Positions 1-6,764 of a DNA stretch of 17,351 nucleotides are shown piece by piece. Every line of letters starts with the position of its first letter. Position 1 is the stretch's first letter. Source of the DNA: an uncultured Oscillospiraceae bacterium (GTDB lineage Bacteria; Bacillota; Clostridia; Oscillospirales; Oscillospiraceae); contig CALWVX010000016.1 in NCBI GenBank assembly GCA_944385065.1, positions 1-17,351 of the forward strand, read 5' to 3'. The notes under the pieces are model-generated. The model made no database searches. It had not been told where the DNA came from and saw only the letters and a list, made by a program, of their open reading frames with translations. The position numbers and the translations under genes are program-made.

Positions 1-716
1 CGGTCCACCAGGATCTTCCGCCGGCACAGGGGGACCACAAAGGGGGCCATTCCCCCGGTGGCCACCACGGTGGTGGGGAAGCCCAGCTCCTCCTCCACCC
101 GGTCCAGCATGCCGTCCAGCATGGCGGCGGTGCCGTACATGATGCCGCTGCGCATGCAGTCCACCGTGTTCTTTCCGATGACCCGCCGGGGCCGGTCCAG
201 CCGGATGCCCGGCAGCTGGGCGGTGCGGGAGGTGAGGGCCTCCAGGGAGACCCGCACCCCGGGGATGATGCAGCCCCCCAGATAGGTGTTCCCCTTTCCC
301 ACCACCTCGATGGTGGTGGCGGTGCCCAGATCCAGCAGGGTCAGGGGGGGCTCGAATTCCGCCAGGGCGGCCACGGCGATGACAATCCGGTCGCTGCCCA
401 CCTGGGAGGGGGCGTCCATCTGGATGTTCAGCCCGGTCTTGATCCCCGGCCCCACCACCATGGGCTCCCGGCCGGTGAGCTTCATGATGCCGGTGCTCAC
501 CGAGTTGAACACCGGGGGCACCACCGAGGAGATGATGCAGCCGTCCACGTCCCGGGGGCTGACCTCGGACAGGGCCAGAATGTTCTTGATGTCCACCGCG
601 TACTGGTCGGAGGTCTTGATGTGGTCGGTGGCGATGCGGGACTCGAAGACGATCTTTCCCTCCCGGATCCCCCCGATGACCACGTTGGAGTTTCCAATGT
701 CAATGGCAAGGAGCAT
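1..716 (-). CDS. coaX: Type III pantothenate kinase, C-terminus cut by window edge
   Basis: Phosphorylates pantothenate to 4'-phosphopantothenate, the first committed step of coenzyme A synthesis, in the cytoplasm. The reading frame starts at an ATG at 716 with AGAGGTGA six bases upstream, and runs off the left edge after 238 codons; the family is usually about 255 residues, so only a short C-terminal piece is missing. Visible motifs: DIGNSN at residues 6-11 (ATP phosphate loop), SVVP at 64-67, GSDR at 107-110 (catalytic Asp109), DLGTATT at 129-135 and GGCIIPG at 148-154. These are hallmarks of the acetate-kinase-fold CoaX rather than CoaA. It lies 35 bases downstream of the ECF S-component gene on the same strand and opposite coaBC, so the locus groups CoA genes. 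The assignment is firm; the incomplete end is due only to the window. Confidence 0.96.
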   Translation of the reverse strand, partial: MLLAIDIGNSNVVIGGIREGKIVFESRIATDHIKTSDQYAVDIKNILALSEVSPRDVDGCIISSVVPPVFNSVSTGIMKLTGREPMVVGPGIKTGLNIQMDAPSQVGSDRIVIAVAALAEFEPPLTLLDLGTATTIEVVGKGNTYLGGCIIPGVRVSLEALTSRTAQLPGIRLDRPRRVIGKNTVDCMRSGIMYGTAAMLDGMLDRVEEELGFPTTVVATGGMAPFVVPLCRRKILVD

Positions 717-751
717 AAACGGTTCACCTCTGCGGGCGCGGCGCGCCCTCG

Positions 752-1405
752 TTATCTCTGGGGGCCCGGGACCCGGGCGGTCAGCCCCATGGAGCCTGTG
801 ACGTGGAGCAGGGCCTTTCCGATGGCGGTGACCAGCACCGCGGCGGCCACGGCCTCGGGCACGCCGTTGGCGCCCACTACGCCCATGATCGCCCCCAGCA
901 CCGCCTCCATGGCGATGTTCTTGGCGGCCGCGTACTCAGGACTGAGGAGCACATAGATGCTGCCCATCACCAGACCGGTGTTGACCAGCGCCCCCGCCAC
1001 CCCCACCACGGGCAGGGCGATCAGGTCGCTGACCCGCAGCTTCTTCAGGGCGATCCACAGCCAGCCGGACACCACGCCGATCAGGATCCGGCACCCCAGG
1101 GCGATCCAGATGGTCTTCACCGCCCCCGCGGCGGTCTCCGCCAGGACCGGGGAGAAGGCGAAGGACAGGACGCTGGGGGCCACGCTGTTGGTCCACATGG
1201 AGCACAGGCCGAACACGCCCCCCAGGATGCCCCCCGCCATGGGGCCCAGCAGCACCGCCCCGACGATGACGGGGATGTGCAGGGTGGTGCCCTTGATCAG
1301 GGGCAGGGGGAGCAGGCCGATGCCGGTGGCGTTGAGGAAAATCTCAATGGCCACCAGCAGCGCCAGCATCGCCAGCCAGCGGGTGTCTTTCTTCCGGGTT
1401 TTCAT
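752..1405 (-). CDS. ECF transporter S component, probable pantothenate uptake (PanT-like)
   Basis: Membrane substrate-binding subunit of an energy-coupling-factor vitamin transporter; the shared EcfT/EcfA module must be encoded elsewhere. The 217-residue protein is very hydrophobic, with about six membrane segments and a basic N-terminus (MKTRKKDTRW), typical of S components. I chose the ATG at 1405 because AGGAGG lies nine bases upstream; an in-frame start at 1453 would add 16 residues, partly encoded by the ribosome site itself. The substrate is inferred from context, not seen: it is followed 35 bases later by coaX and is divergent from coaBC, which suggests pantothenate. A promoter (TTGCAT, 17 bases, TATAAT) lies at 1492-1520. 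Membership of the ECF S superfamily is fairly sure; pantothenate specificity is a guess from neighbours. Confidence 0.8.
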   Translation of the reverse strand: MKTRKKDTRWLAMLALLVAIEIFLNATGIGLLPLPLIKGTTLHIPVIVGAVLLGPMAGGILGGVFGLCSMWTNSVAPSVLSFAFSPVLAETAAGAVKTIWIALGCRILIGVVSGWLWIALKKLRVSDLIALPVVGVAGALVNTGLVMGSIYVLLSPEYAAAKNIAMEAVLGAIMGVVGANGVPEAVAAAVLVTAIGKALLHVTGSMGLTARVPGPQR

Positions 1406-1460
1406 ATTCAATTCCCTCCTGCTGCCGCTCCTCTCCCGGAGGATGCAGCGCAATTTTGGG

Positions 1461-1478
1461 GGGCGGGCGGACCCGCCC
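1461..1478 (-). other. GC hairpin at the 5' end of the panT-like/coaX transcript
   Basis: GGGCGGG and CCCGCCC are separated by four bases, and the stem can extend by further G-C and G-U pairs on both sides. On the - strand it begins only a few bases after the start expected from the promoter at 1492-1520. It has no U-run, so it is not a normal terminator. It could be an mRNA-stabilising 5' hairpin or part of a leader; the role is unknown. Confidence 0.4.
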
Positions 1479-1491
1479 TCCCTTCTGGGAC

Positions 1492-1520
1492 ATTATATCC
1501 GCTTCCCGCCCCCAATGCAA
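1492..1520 (-). promoter_or_regulatory. Sigma-A-type promoter for the panT-like gene and coaX
   Basis: On the - strand TTGCAT (1515-1520) and a perfect TATAAT (1492-1497) are 17 bases apart. The expected start is about 1485, giving an 80-base leader. The site sits back to back with the coaBC promoter. Confidence 0.6.
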
Positions 1521-1555
1521 GGGGTGCGCAACATAAAGCAATATTTTCGCAAGGC

Positions 1556-1584
1556 TTTACAGTCCGGGACAAACCCGATATAAT
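1556..1584 (+). promoter_or_regulatory. Sigma-A-type promoter for coaBC
   Basis: TTTACA (1556-1561) and a perfect TATAAT (1579-1584) are separated by exactly 17 bases, 40 bases upstream of the coaBC start codon. This also argues that coaBC starts at 1625 and not in the longer upstream open frame. Confidence 0.8.
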
Positions 1585-1624
1585 AGGTCTGACTTTCAAC
1601 GCCAAACCGACAGGAGAGATCGCC

Positions 1625-2824
1625 ATGCTCACAGGAAAGACCGTTCTGCTGGGAGTGACCGGGGGAATCGCCGCCTACAAGGCGGCCTGTCTGGCCTCCG
1701 CCCTGCACAAGCTCCACGCCGGCGTGGAGGTGGTGATGACTGAGCACGCCACCAAATTCGTCGCTCCCCTCACCTTCGAGCAGCTCACCGGCCGGCGGTG
1801 CATGGTGGACACCTTCGACCGGAACTTCAGCCACCAGGTGGAGCACATCGCCCTGGCCGACCGCACCGATCTGGTGCTCATCGCCCCGGCCACCGCCAAC
1901 GTGTGCGCCAAGCTGGCCCATGGGCTGGCCGACGACATGCTCACCACCACCGTGCTGGCCTGCACCTGCCCCAAGATCATCGCCCCGGCCATGAACACCA
2001 ACATGTACCAGAACCCGGTGACCCGGGACAATCTGGACATCCTGCGCCGCTACGGCTGGGAGGTGATCGCCCCCGACAGCGGGCACCTGGCCTGCGGCAC
2101 CACCGGCCCGGGCCGGATGCCCGAACCGGAGGTCCTGCTCCAGCACGTCCTGCGCGTCCTCGCCCTGCCCCACGATCTGGAGGGGAAGCGGGTGCTGGTC
2201 ACCGCCGGCCCCACCCAGGAGGCCCTGGACCCGGTGCGCTATCTCACCAACCACTCCACCGGCAAGATGGGCTATGCCCTGGCCCGGATGGCCATGCTCC
2301 GGGGGGCTCAGGTCACCCTGGTGACCGGCCCCACCGCCCTGGAGCCGCCCCCCTTTGTGGAGGTGGTCCCCGTCGTCTCCGCCCAGGACATGTTCCAGGC
2401 GGTCACCAGCCGGCAGGACCAGGCCGACCTGATCTTCAAGGCGGCCGCCGTGGCCGACTACACCCCGGTGGACTACCACGACGACAAGGTGAAAAAAAAG
2501 GAGGGGGATCTGTCCATCCCCCTGAAGCGCACCCGGGACATCCTCCAGCACCTGGGGGACCACCGGCGGCCGGGCCAGGTGATCTGCGGCTTCTCCATGG
2601 AGACCCGGGACATGCTGGCCAACAGCGCCGCCAAGCTGGAAAAGAAGCATGTGGACATGATCTGCGCCAACAACCTGAAGGTAGCGGGGGCCGGCTTCGG
2701 CACCGACACCAACGTGATCACCCTCATCACCCGGGAGGGCGCGGAGGAGCTGCCCCTCCTGTCCAAGGAGGAGGCCGCCGGCCGGATCATCGACAGGGCT
2801 CTGACCCTGCTGGAGGGCCGCTGA
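1625..2824 (+). CDS. coaBC: Bifunctional phosphopantothenoylcysteine decarboxylase / phosphopantothenate-cysteine ligase
   Basis: Joins 4'-phosphopantothenate to cysteine (CoaB half) and decarboxylates the product to 4'-phosphopantetheine (CoaC half), using CTP and FMN. The 399-residue length is standard. The CoaC half shows GVTGGIAAYKA (10-20), His74 in EHIALAD, APATAN, PAMNTNM with Asn124, and Cys157 in GHLACG; these match E. coli His75, Asn125 and Cys158. The CoaB half shows VTAGPTQE (192-199), the dimer-motif Asn209 in LTNHSTGKMG, AAAVADY and the lysine-rich KVKKK. The ATG at 1625 has AGGAGAG just upstream and a good promoter 40 bases before. The open frame extends much further upstream, but only as antisense of the panT-like gene. 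It is a single gene, followed by a strong terminator. Very GC-rich, like coaX and spoVT. Confidence 0.97.
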   Translation: MLTGKTVLLGVTGGIAAYKAACLASALHKLHAGVEVVMTEHATKFVAPLTFEQLTGRRCMVDTFDRNFSHQVEHIALADRTDLVLIAPATANVCAKLAHGLADDMLTTTVLACTCPKIIAPAMNTNMYQNPVTRDNLDILRRYGWEVIAPDSGHLACGTTGPGRMPEPEVLLQHVLRVLALPHDLEGKRVLVTAGPTQEALDPVRYLTNHSTGKMGYALARMAMLRGAQVTLVTGPTALEPPPFVEVVPVVSAQDMFQAVTSRQDQADLIFKAAAVADYTPVDYHDDKVKKKEGDLSIPLKRTRDILQHLGDHRRPGQVICGFSMETRDMLANSAAKLEKKHVDMICANNLKVAGAGFGTDTNVITLITREGAEELPLLSKEEAAGRIIDRALTLLEGR

Positions 2825-2841
2825 CCCCCGACGATACAGAC

Positions 2842-2880
2842 GCGGCGCCCGCTCAAAGCCTGAGCGGGCGCCGCCTTTTT
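2842..2880 (+). terminator. Intrinsic terminator of coaBC
   Basis: A perfect 14-bp stem (arms 2842-2855 and 2861-2874) with a five-base loop is followed by C and five T, starting 17 bases after the coaBC stop. The T-tract touches the stop codon of the convergent spoVT gene (2880-2882). On the - strand there is no U-run after the stem, so it looks one-directional. Confidence 0.9.
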
Positions 2881-3422
2881 CACCCCTCCATGTGCCGCCC
2901 CAGAAAGGCGGCGATGGACTGGGCCAGCTTGTACTCCACCTCTCCCCCGGCCAGCTGGTCCGGGGCCCCGGCGAAGAGAACGCAGCCCAGCACGTCCCCC
3001 TCGGACAAAATGGGGGCCGCGATGGCCACGGCGTACTTCTCGCTGTCGTCGCACAGCGGGACAGCGGGTTCTCCCTCCCGGTGCTGGTAAATCTGCCGCC
3101 CCTCCATCAGCTGCTCCAGCTGCCGGGAGATCCGCCGGTCGGCCAGCTCCCGCCGGGGCACGCCGGCCGAGGCGATGCAGCTGTCCCGGTCGGTGATCAC
3201 CGTCAGCCGTCCGGTGGTCCGGTGCAGGGTGTCGCACAGCTGGCCGGCGAACTCCGCCACCCCGCCCATAAGGGAATATTTTTTAAAAATGACGCCGCCG
3301 TCCTTGTCGGTGTAAATCTCCAGGGGGTCGCCTTCCCGAATGCGCATGGTGCGCCGGATCTCCTTGGGGATCACCACCCGGCCCAGATCGTCGATGCGTC
3401 TGACAATGCCCGTCGCTTTCAT
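2880..3422 (-). CDS. spoVT: Stage V sporulation protein T, AbrB-type forespore regulator
   Basis: DNA-binding regulator active in the forespore, tuning sigma-G-dependent genes in endospore formers. The 180-residue length agrees with the usual 178-180. Residues 1-50 are a typical AbrB/SpoVT swapped-hairpin domain (KATGIVRRIDDLGRVVIPKE, then IREGDPLEIY). Residues of about 57-180 form the GAF-like domain that distinguishes SpoVT from short AbrB proteins. The ATG at 3422 has AGGAGG ten bases upstream. A sigma-G-like promoter is visible at 3465-3493, in keeping with the known control of spoVT in Bacillus. The gene is convergent with coaBC, whose terminator runs into its stop codon. The base composition is GC-rich like the CoA genes. 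Its presence marks the host as a spore former or a descendant of one. Confidence 0.95.
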   Translation of the reverse strand: MKATGIVRRIDDLGRVVIPKEIRRTMRIREGDPLEIYTDKDGGVIFKKYSLMGGVAEFAGQLCDTLHRTTGRLTVITDRDSCIASAGVPRRELADRRISRQLEQLMEGRQIYQHREGEPAVPLCDDSEKYAVAIAAPILSEGDVLGCVLFAGAPDQLAGGEVEYKLAQSIAAFLGRHMEG

Positions 3423-3464
3423 CTATCTGCTGCCTCCTGTGGTTAAACTTGCTTTGACATGGGT

Positions 3465-3493
3465 TATTATCCGCAGGATTTGCCAGCGTATGC
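3465..3493 (-). promoter_or_regulatory. Candidate sigma-G (forespore) promoter of spoVT
   Basis: On the - strand GCATA (3489-3493) and GATAATA (3465-3471) are 17 bases apart, about 43 bases upstream of the spoVT ATG. Compared with the Bacillus sigma-G consensus as I recall it (gHATR, 17-18 bases, CATWHTA), there is one mismatch, at the first base of the -10 element. No sigma-A -35 fits the same -10. Confidence 0.5.
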
Positions 3494-3537
3494 GAAAATT
3501 CGGCTGGCTTTGTTTACCAAATTTCCCGCCGGACACA

Positions 3538-3580
3538 GCAGCCGGCCGCCGCGGAGCAACCTCCGCCGGCGGCCGGCTGT
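3538..3580. other. Very strong GC hairpin between the glycerate kinase gene and spoVT
   Basis: Arms of about 18 bp (3539-3556 and 3561-3579) pair with a single bulged C at 3566 and a four-base loop. It lies about 90 bases beyond the stop of the leftward glycerate kinase gene, so it may end the long catabolic transcript before spoVT. Neither strand has a clear U-run after the stem, so I do not call it a terminator. Apart from this hairpin and the spoVT promoter, I see nothing in the 248-base gap at 3423-3670. Confidence 0.5.
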
Positions 3581-3670
3581 CCTTCTCTGCGGCGGGAACC
3601 GCGGAGGCTCACCCGGTGGTCACTCCCGGTTCTGGGGGATGTCGGGCAGACTGAAGGGCGCGTCATACCA

Positions 3671-4819
3671 TTATGTCCTGCCCGGGCCTCTTTCCACCGC
3701 TCGGATGAGCCTCATAACATCCTCCAGCGTCCGCTGATAGTTTTCTCCGCTTTTATGGGCATATTGAGAAAAATCCACAGCTTCTCTGTCAATTCCAAAC
3801 ATCGCTGTCACACCCAACTCATATGCCGCCTGCGCACCTTCCGCAATTCCCCCCACAATGGCGACCAGTGGAATTCTGCGGGCACTGGTGCGCCGGGCCA
3901 CGCCTGAGATGACTTTGCCGCGTACGCTCTGGCTGTCGATGCGCCCCTCGCCTGTGATAACCAGATCGGCGCCGTTCAACATGCGGTCAAATTCCACCAG
4001 ATCCAGCACCGCCTCGATTCCGGGCTTCAGTTCTGCGTTCAGAAACGCCATACAGCCCGCCCCCATGCCGCCGGCGGCACCTCCTCCCGGAACGGCGGCC
4101 AGCGAATGCCCCAGCTCCCGCTGAAAAATACTGTCCAGAACCGAGAGCCCCCGGTCCAGCCGCTCAACCATAATCGGATCAGCCCCCTTCTGGGGGGCAA
4201 ACAGATGGGCCGCACCCTGGGGGCCGCACAGGGGCGTATCCACATCGCACATGGCGGCAACTTGTATTCCCCGGAGCCGACGCTTCAATCCGGCCAGATC
4301 AATGTGTCGGATGTCCGACAGGGTCCCGCCTGTGGGCACAAATTCACTTCCATCTTCCCGATAGAAGCGGGCCCCCAGCGCCGCGGCGCAGCCGCAGCCC
4401 CCGTCATTTGTGGCGCTTCCGCCCAGCCCAAGCAGGATCTGTGTGCACCCATGGCTCACCGCGTGGTCTATCATCTGCCCCACGCCAAACGTCGTCGTCC
4501 TTTCCGGATTTTTCCGCTTCCCCGCCAGAGGCAGTCCCGCCGCGGCAGCCATCTCGATTACCGCCTTGTCTCCAACCCGCGCATATCCGGCGCGCACGGT
4601 TTCTCCCAGATAGGGACCGCTAACCTCAACCTCCACGGGAACCGCCTGAACGGCCTCTATAAAACACGACACCGTCCCCTCTCCCCCGTCGGCCACCGGA
4701 ATTGTTACAACCTGGCAGTCCGGGAAAAAGCGGGGAATCGCCCTTCTGGCAATCTGGCAGATTTCCAGACTGGACAGCGTACCTTTGAAGGAGTCGGACA
4801 CAACAACACATTTTTTCAT
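3671..4819 (-). CDS. Glycerate 2-kinase, GlxK/GarK type
   Basis: Phosphorylates D-glycerate, in this family typically to 2-phosphoglycerate, feeding lower glycolysis. The 382-residue length is normal for the family. Motifs: SDSFKGTLSS at 8-17, ADGGEGT at 43-49, LGGSATNDGG at 132-141, CDVDTPLCGP at 191-200, GGGAAGGMG at 246-254 and TGEGRIDSQSVRGK at 289-302. It is the last gene of the 11-gene leftward cluster, 12 bases after a glycerate-dehydrogenase-like gene, so the pair can turn hydroxypyruvate into glycerate and then 2-phosphoglycerate. The ATG at 4819 has only a weak upstream site (AGGAA), consistent with translational coupling to the preceding gene. Base composition is lower in GC than spoVT next to it. 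Confidence 0.95.
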   Translation of the reverse strand: MKKCVVVSDSFKGTLSSLEICQIARRAIPRFFPDCQVVTIPVADGGEGTVSCFIEAVQAVPVEVEVSGPYLGETVRAGYARVGDKAVIEMAAAAGLPLAGKRKNPERTTTFGVGQMIDHAVSHGCTQILLGLGGSATNDGGCGCAAALGARFYREDGSEFVPTGGTLSDIRHIDLAGLKRRLRGIQVAAMCDVDTPLCGPQGAAHLFAPQKGADPIMVERLDRGLSVLDSIFQRELGHSLAAVPGGGAAGGMGAGCMAFLNAELKPGIEAVLDLVEFDRMLNGADLVITGEGRIDSQSVRGKVISGVARRTSARRIPLVAIVGGIAEGAQAAYELGVTAMFGIDREAVDFSQYAHKSGENYQRTLEDVMRLIRAVERGPGRT

Positions 4820-4831
4820 GACTCTACATTC

Positions 4832-5797
4832 CTACCGATTGACTACATGGATGGGGGCCCCTGCCAGATAGGCTTTGGCATTGGACACCGCGCAGTCCAT
4901 GATGCGCTGGCGGCTCTCTTTGGGCGCCCAGGAGATATGCGGTGTGATGATGCAGTTTTTCGCCTTCAACAGCGGGTTGTCCCCCCGGATCGGCTCTGTG
5001 TCCACCACGTCCAGGCCGGCAGCTCCCATTTTCCCGGAATTCAGCGCATCGGCCACATCCTGCTCATGGATCAGCTGTCCCCTGGCATTGTTGATCAGGA
5101 TCACACCGTCCTTCATCTTGCTGATTGCCTCCCGATTGATGAATCTGGTGTTCTCCGCAGTCAGGTTGCAGTGCAGCGTGATCACATCGGCTCGGGCATA
5201 CAGCTCATCCAGATCAACATATTCCGCAATCTCCCGTCCTGTGTCGTTCGGATACAGGTCATGGGCAATCACCTTCATTCCCAATGCCCTGGCAATACGC
5301 CCCTCCGCCTGGCCAATTCGCCCGAAGCCGATGATCCCCATCGTCTTGCCCTCCAGCTCGATGAGGGGGTAATCCCAATAGCACCAGTCGATACTCTTCT
5401 CCCATTTCCCCTCCCGGACCGACTGGCTGTGGTGCCCGATATGGTGACAAATCTCTAGCAGCAGGGCAATGGAAAACTGGCTGACCGACGCGGTGCCGTA
5501 GGCCGGCACATTGGTCACAGGAATCCCTTTCTCCCTGGCATACTGATAGTCCACCACATTATAGCCTGTCGCCAGCAGGCTGATCATCTTCATGCCGGGG
5601 CAGGCGTCTATCACCTGTCTGCTGATAGGCGTTTTATTGGTGTAGACAATTTCTGCATCCCCAATTCGGCGAATGATCTCCGTCTCGTCCTGAACCGGGG
5701 TGCGGTCATATACCGTCAGCTCTCCCAGTTTTCCCAGCTCGCTCCAGCTGAGATCACCGGGGTTTTCGGTATAGCCGTCCAGTACTACAATCTTCAT
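4832..5797 (-). CDS. D-2-hydroxyacid dehydrogenase, glycerate dehydrogenase / hydroxypyruvate reductase type
   Basis: NAD(P)-dependent enzyme that most likely interconverts hydroxypyruvate and D-glycerate. The 321 residues match the HprA/SerA-like catalytic subunit without a regulatory tail. The Rossmann motif GFGRIG lies at 157-162, with Asp180 ending the second strand (usually a sign of NAD preference). The catalytic triad is Arg239 (NNARGQ), Glu268 (DTEP) and His287 (PHISW). The segment 140-150 (YWDYPLIELEG) resembles clostridial glycerate dehydrogenases. AAGGAGGT lies upstream of the ATG at 5797. It stands between a TIM-barrel isomerase and glycerate kinase, supporting a hydroxypyruvate-to-glycerate role; reduction of another 2-oxo acid from the pathway cannot be excluded. 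Confidence 0.88.
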   Translation of the reverse strand: MKIVVLDGYTENPGDLSWSELGKLGELTVYDRTPVQDETEIIRRIGDAEIVYTNKTPISRQVIDACPGMKMISLLATGYNVVDYQYAREKGIPVTNVPAYGTASVSQFSIALLLEICHHIGHHSQSVREGKWEKSIDWCYWDYPLIELEGKTMGIIGFGRIGQAEGRIARALGMKVIAHDLYPNDTGREIAEYVDLDELYARADVITLHCNLTAENTRFINREAISKMKDGVILINNARGQLIHEQDVADALNSGKMGAAGLDVVDTEPIRGDNPLLKAKNCIITPHISWAPKESRQRIMDCAVSNAKAYLAGAPIHVVNR

Positions 5798-5835
5798 ATC
5801 AATCCTCTACCTCCTTACCGCGTGTTTTCCCTGGG

Positions 5836-6732
5836 TCAGTCCTCCAGCATTGCCCACGCACGTTTGATCACCCGTTTTGTGTTTGCCAGCACAATCTCCT
5901 CATCCTCACCCGGGCGCAGAGTCACTTCCAGGGACAGGACATAGGGATCCTCTGCCCGGAAAAATCCCTCCTGCTTGAGAACACGGAAGAAATCCAGCAG
6001 TTCCAGGGTATCATTGGCACTGTTCGGATAACCGAAGCGCGGATGCAGGTCTCCATACCCGGCACACTCTTTTCTCACAACGGCATTTCCGATGTGGAAG
6101 TGCGTAATATAAGGGCGTAAAACCTGCACCACAAAGCGGCTTGTCTCATAAGTCGTGGGGAAATGGCTCAAGTCGGCCAGAAGCCCGAAATTGGGGTGGG
6201 TTGTCCGCATATCGGCCGCAAATCTGGCCGCATAGGGCGCCGGACCGATCAGCGCGGCTTTGTCCATATCAAAGTCAAAGACTTCCAGTTCGACGGTCAT
6301 GTTTTTGGTCCGGGCATAATCGCACAACGTGCGTGTTGTCTTCAGCAGCTGCTGATAGGCCTGATCTCTGGTGCTTTCTTCCCATTTTCCCGCCAGAAAC
6401 GCAATTCCGCGGGCCCCCAGATATTCGGCCTCGTCAATTGCCTCCAGCAGCGTCGCCTCCGCCTTTTTCCGCTCAGTCTCATCCAGCGCGTTCGGATTGA
6501 GTTTCGGTCCCAGGAGCCGCGGCTGCGCGCCATAGCAGACTTTCAGGTGGCTTTGTTCCAAAATGCGCTTCGCCTTTTCATTTTCCTCCGCGCTTCCGAA
6601 CCCTTTCAGCTCAATCACATCAAAAAAGTCATCCTTGGCTATGGCGGTCAGCGATTCCATGGGATCCCGCAGCGGGTAACTCATCCACTGAATCGTCCCA
6701 ATTTGAAAATATTTATGAATCGAGGATTGCAT
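5836..6732 (-). CDS. Sugar phosphate isomerase/epimerase family TIM barrel (xylose-isomerase-like)
   Basis: A 298-residue member of the AP-endonuclease-2 / xylose-isomerase-like superfamily. Likely metal ligands are Glu148 or Glu150 (VELEVFD), Asp187 and His190 (LLADLSH), His213 (HFHIG) and Glu269 (SLEV), the usual one-per-strand pattern. The family contains hydroxypyruvate isomerases, ketose epimerases and inosose dehydratases, and sequence alone does not decide between them. Placed just before hydroxypyruvate reductase and glycerate kinase genes, a hydroxypyruvate/tartronate semialdehyde isomerase is an attractive guess, although this protein is about 40 residues longer than classic Hyi. 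The ATG at 6732 has GGAAGG about 11 bases upstream. Gaps of 32 and 38 bases to the neighbours fit one operon. Confidence 0.82.
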   Translation of the reverse strand: MQSSIHKYFQIGTIQWMSYPLRDPMESLTAIAKDDFFDVIELKGFGSAEENEKAKRILEQSHLKVCYGAQPRLLGPKLNPNALDETERKKAEATLLEAIDEAEYLGARGIAFLAGKWEESTRDQAYQQLLKTTRTLCDYARTKNMTVELEVFDFDMDKAALIGPAPYAARFAADMRTTHPNFGLLADLSHFPTTYETSRFVVQVLRPYITHFHIGNAVVRKECAGYGDLHPRFGYPNSANDTLELLDFFRVLKQEGFFRAEDPYVLSLEVTLRPGEDEEIVLANTKRVIKRAWAMLED

Positions 6733-6764
6733 CTGTGAATAGACCTTCCTTTCCGTCCTTTTGC

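Noticed and set aside
2492..2499. Run of eight A inside coaBC as a slippage site
   Set aside because: It encodes the conserved lysine-rich KVKKK of the CoaB domain and the frame is intact on both sides, so no frameshift product is needed.
1493..2650. 385-codon - strand frame opposite coaBC
   Set aside because: Shadow of coaBC, with Gly/His/Val-rich nonsense and no motif.
803..2824. 673-codon + strand frame that would make a fusion in front of coaBC
   Set aside because: The first part is the complement of the panT-like gene and is full of low-complexity His/Gln/Gly. Promoter and ribosome site place the coaBC start at 1625.
3580..3660. T-box-like or tRNA-like bases (GGTTC, GGTGG, CCGCGG) in the gap before spoVT
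   Set aside because: They are in the wrong order and spacing for a T-box, no cloverleaf can be drawn, and no tRNA-dependent gene follows.
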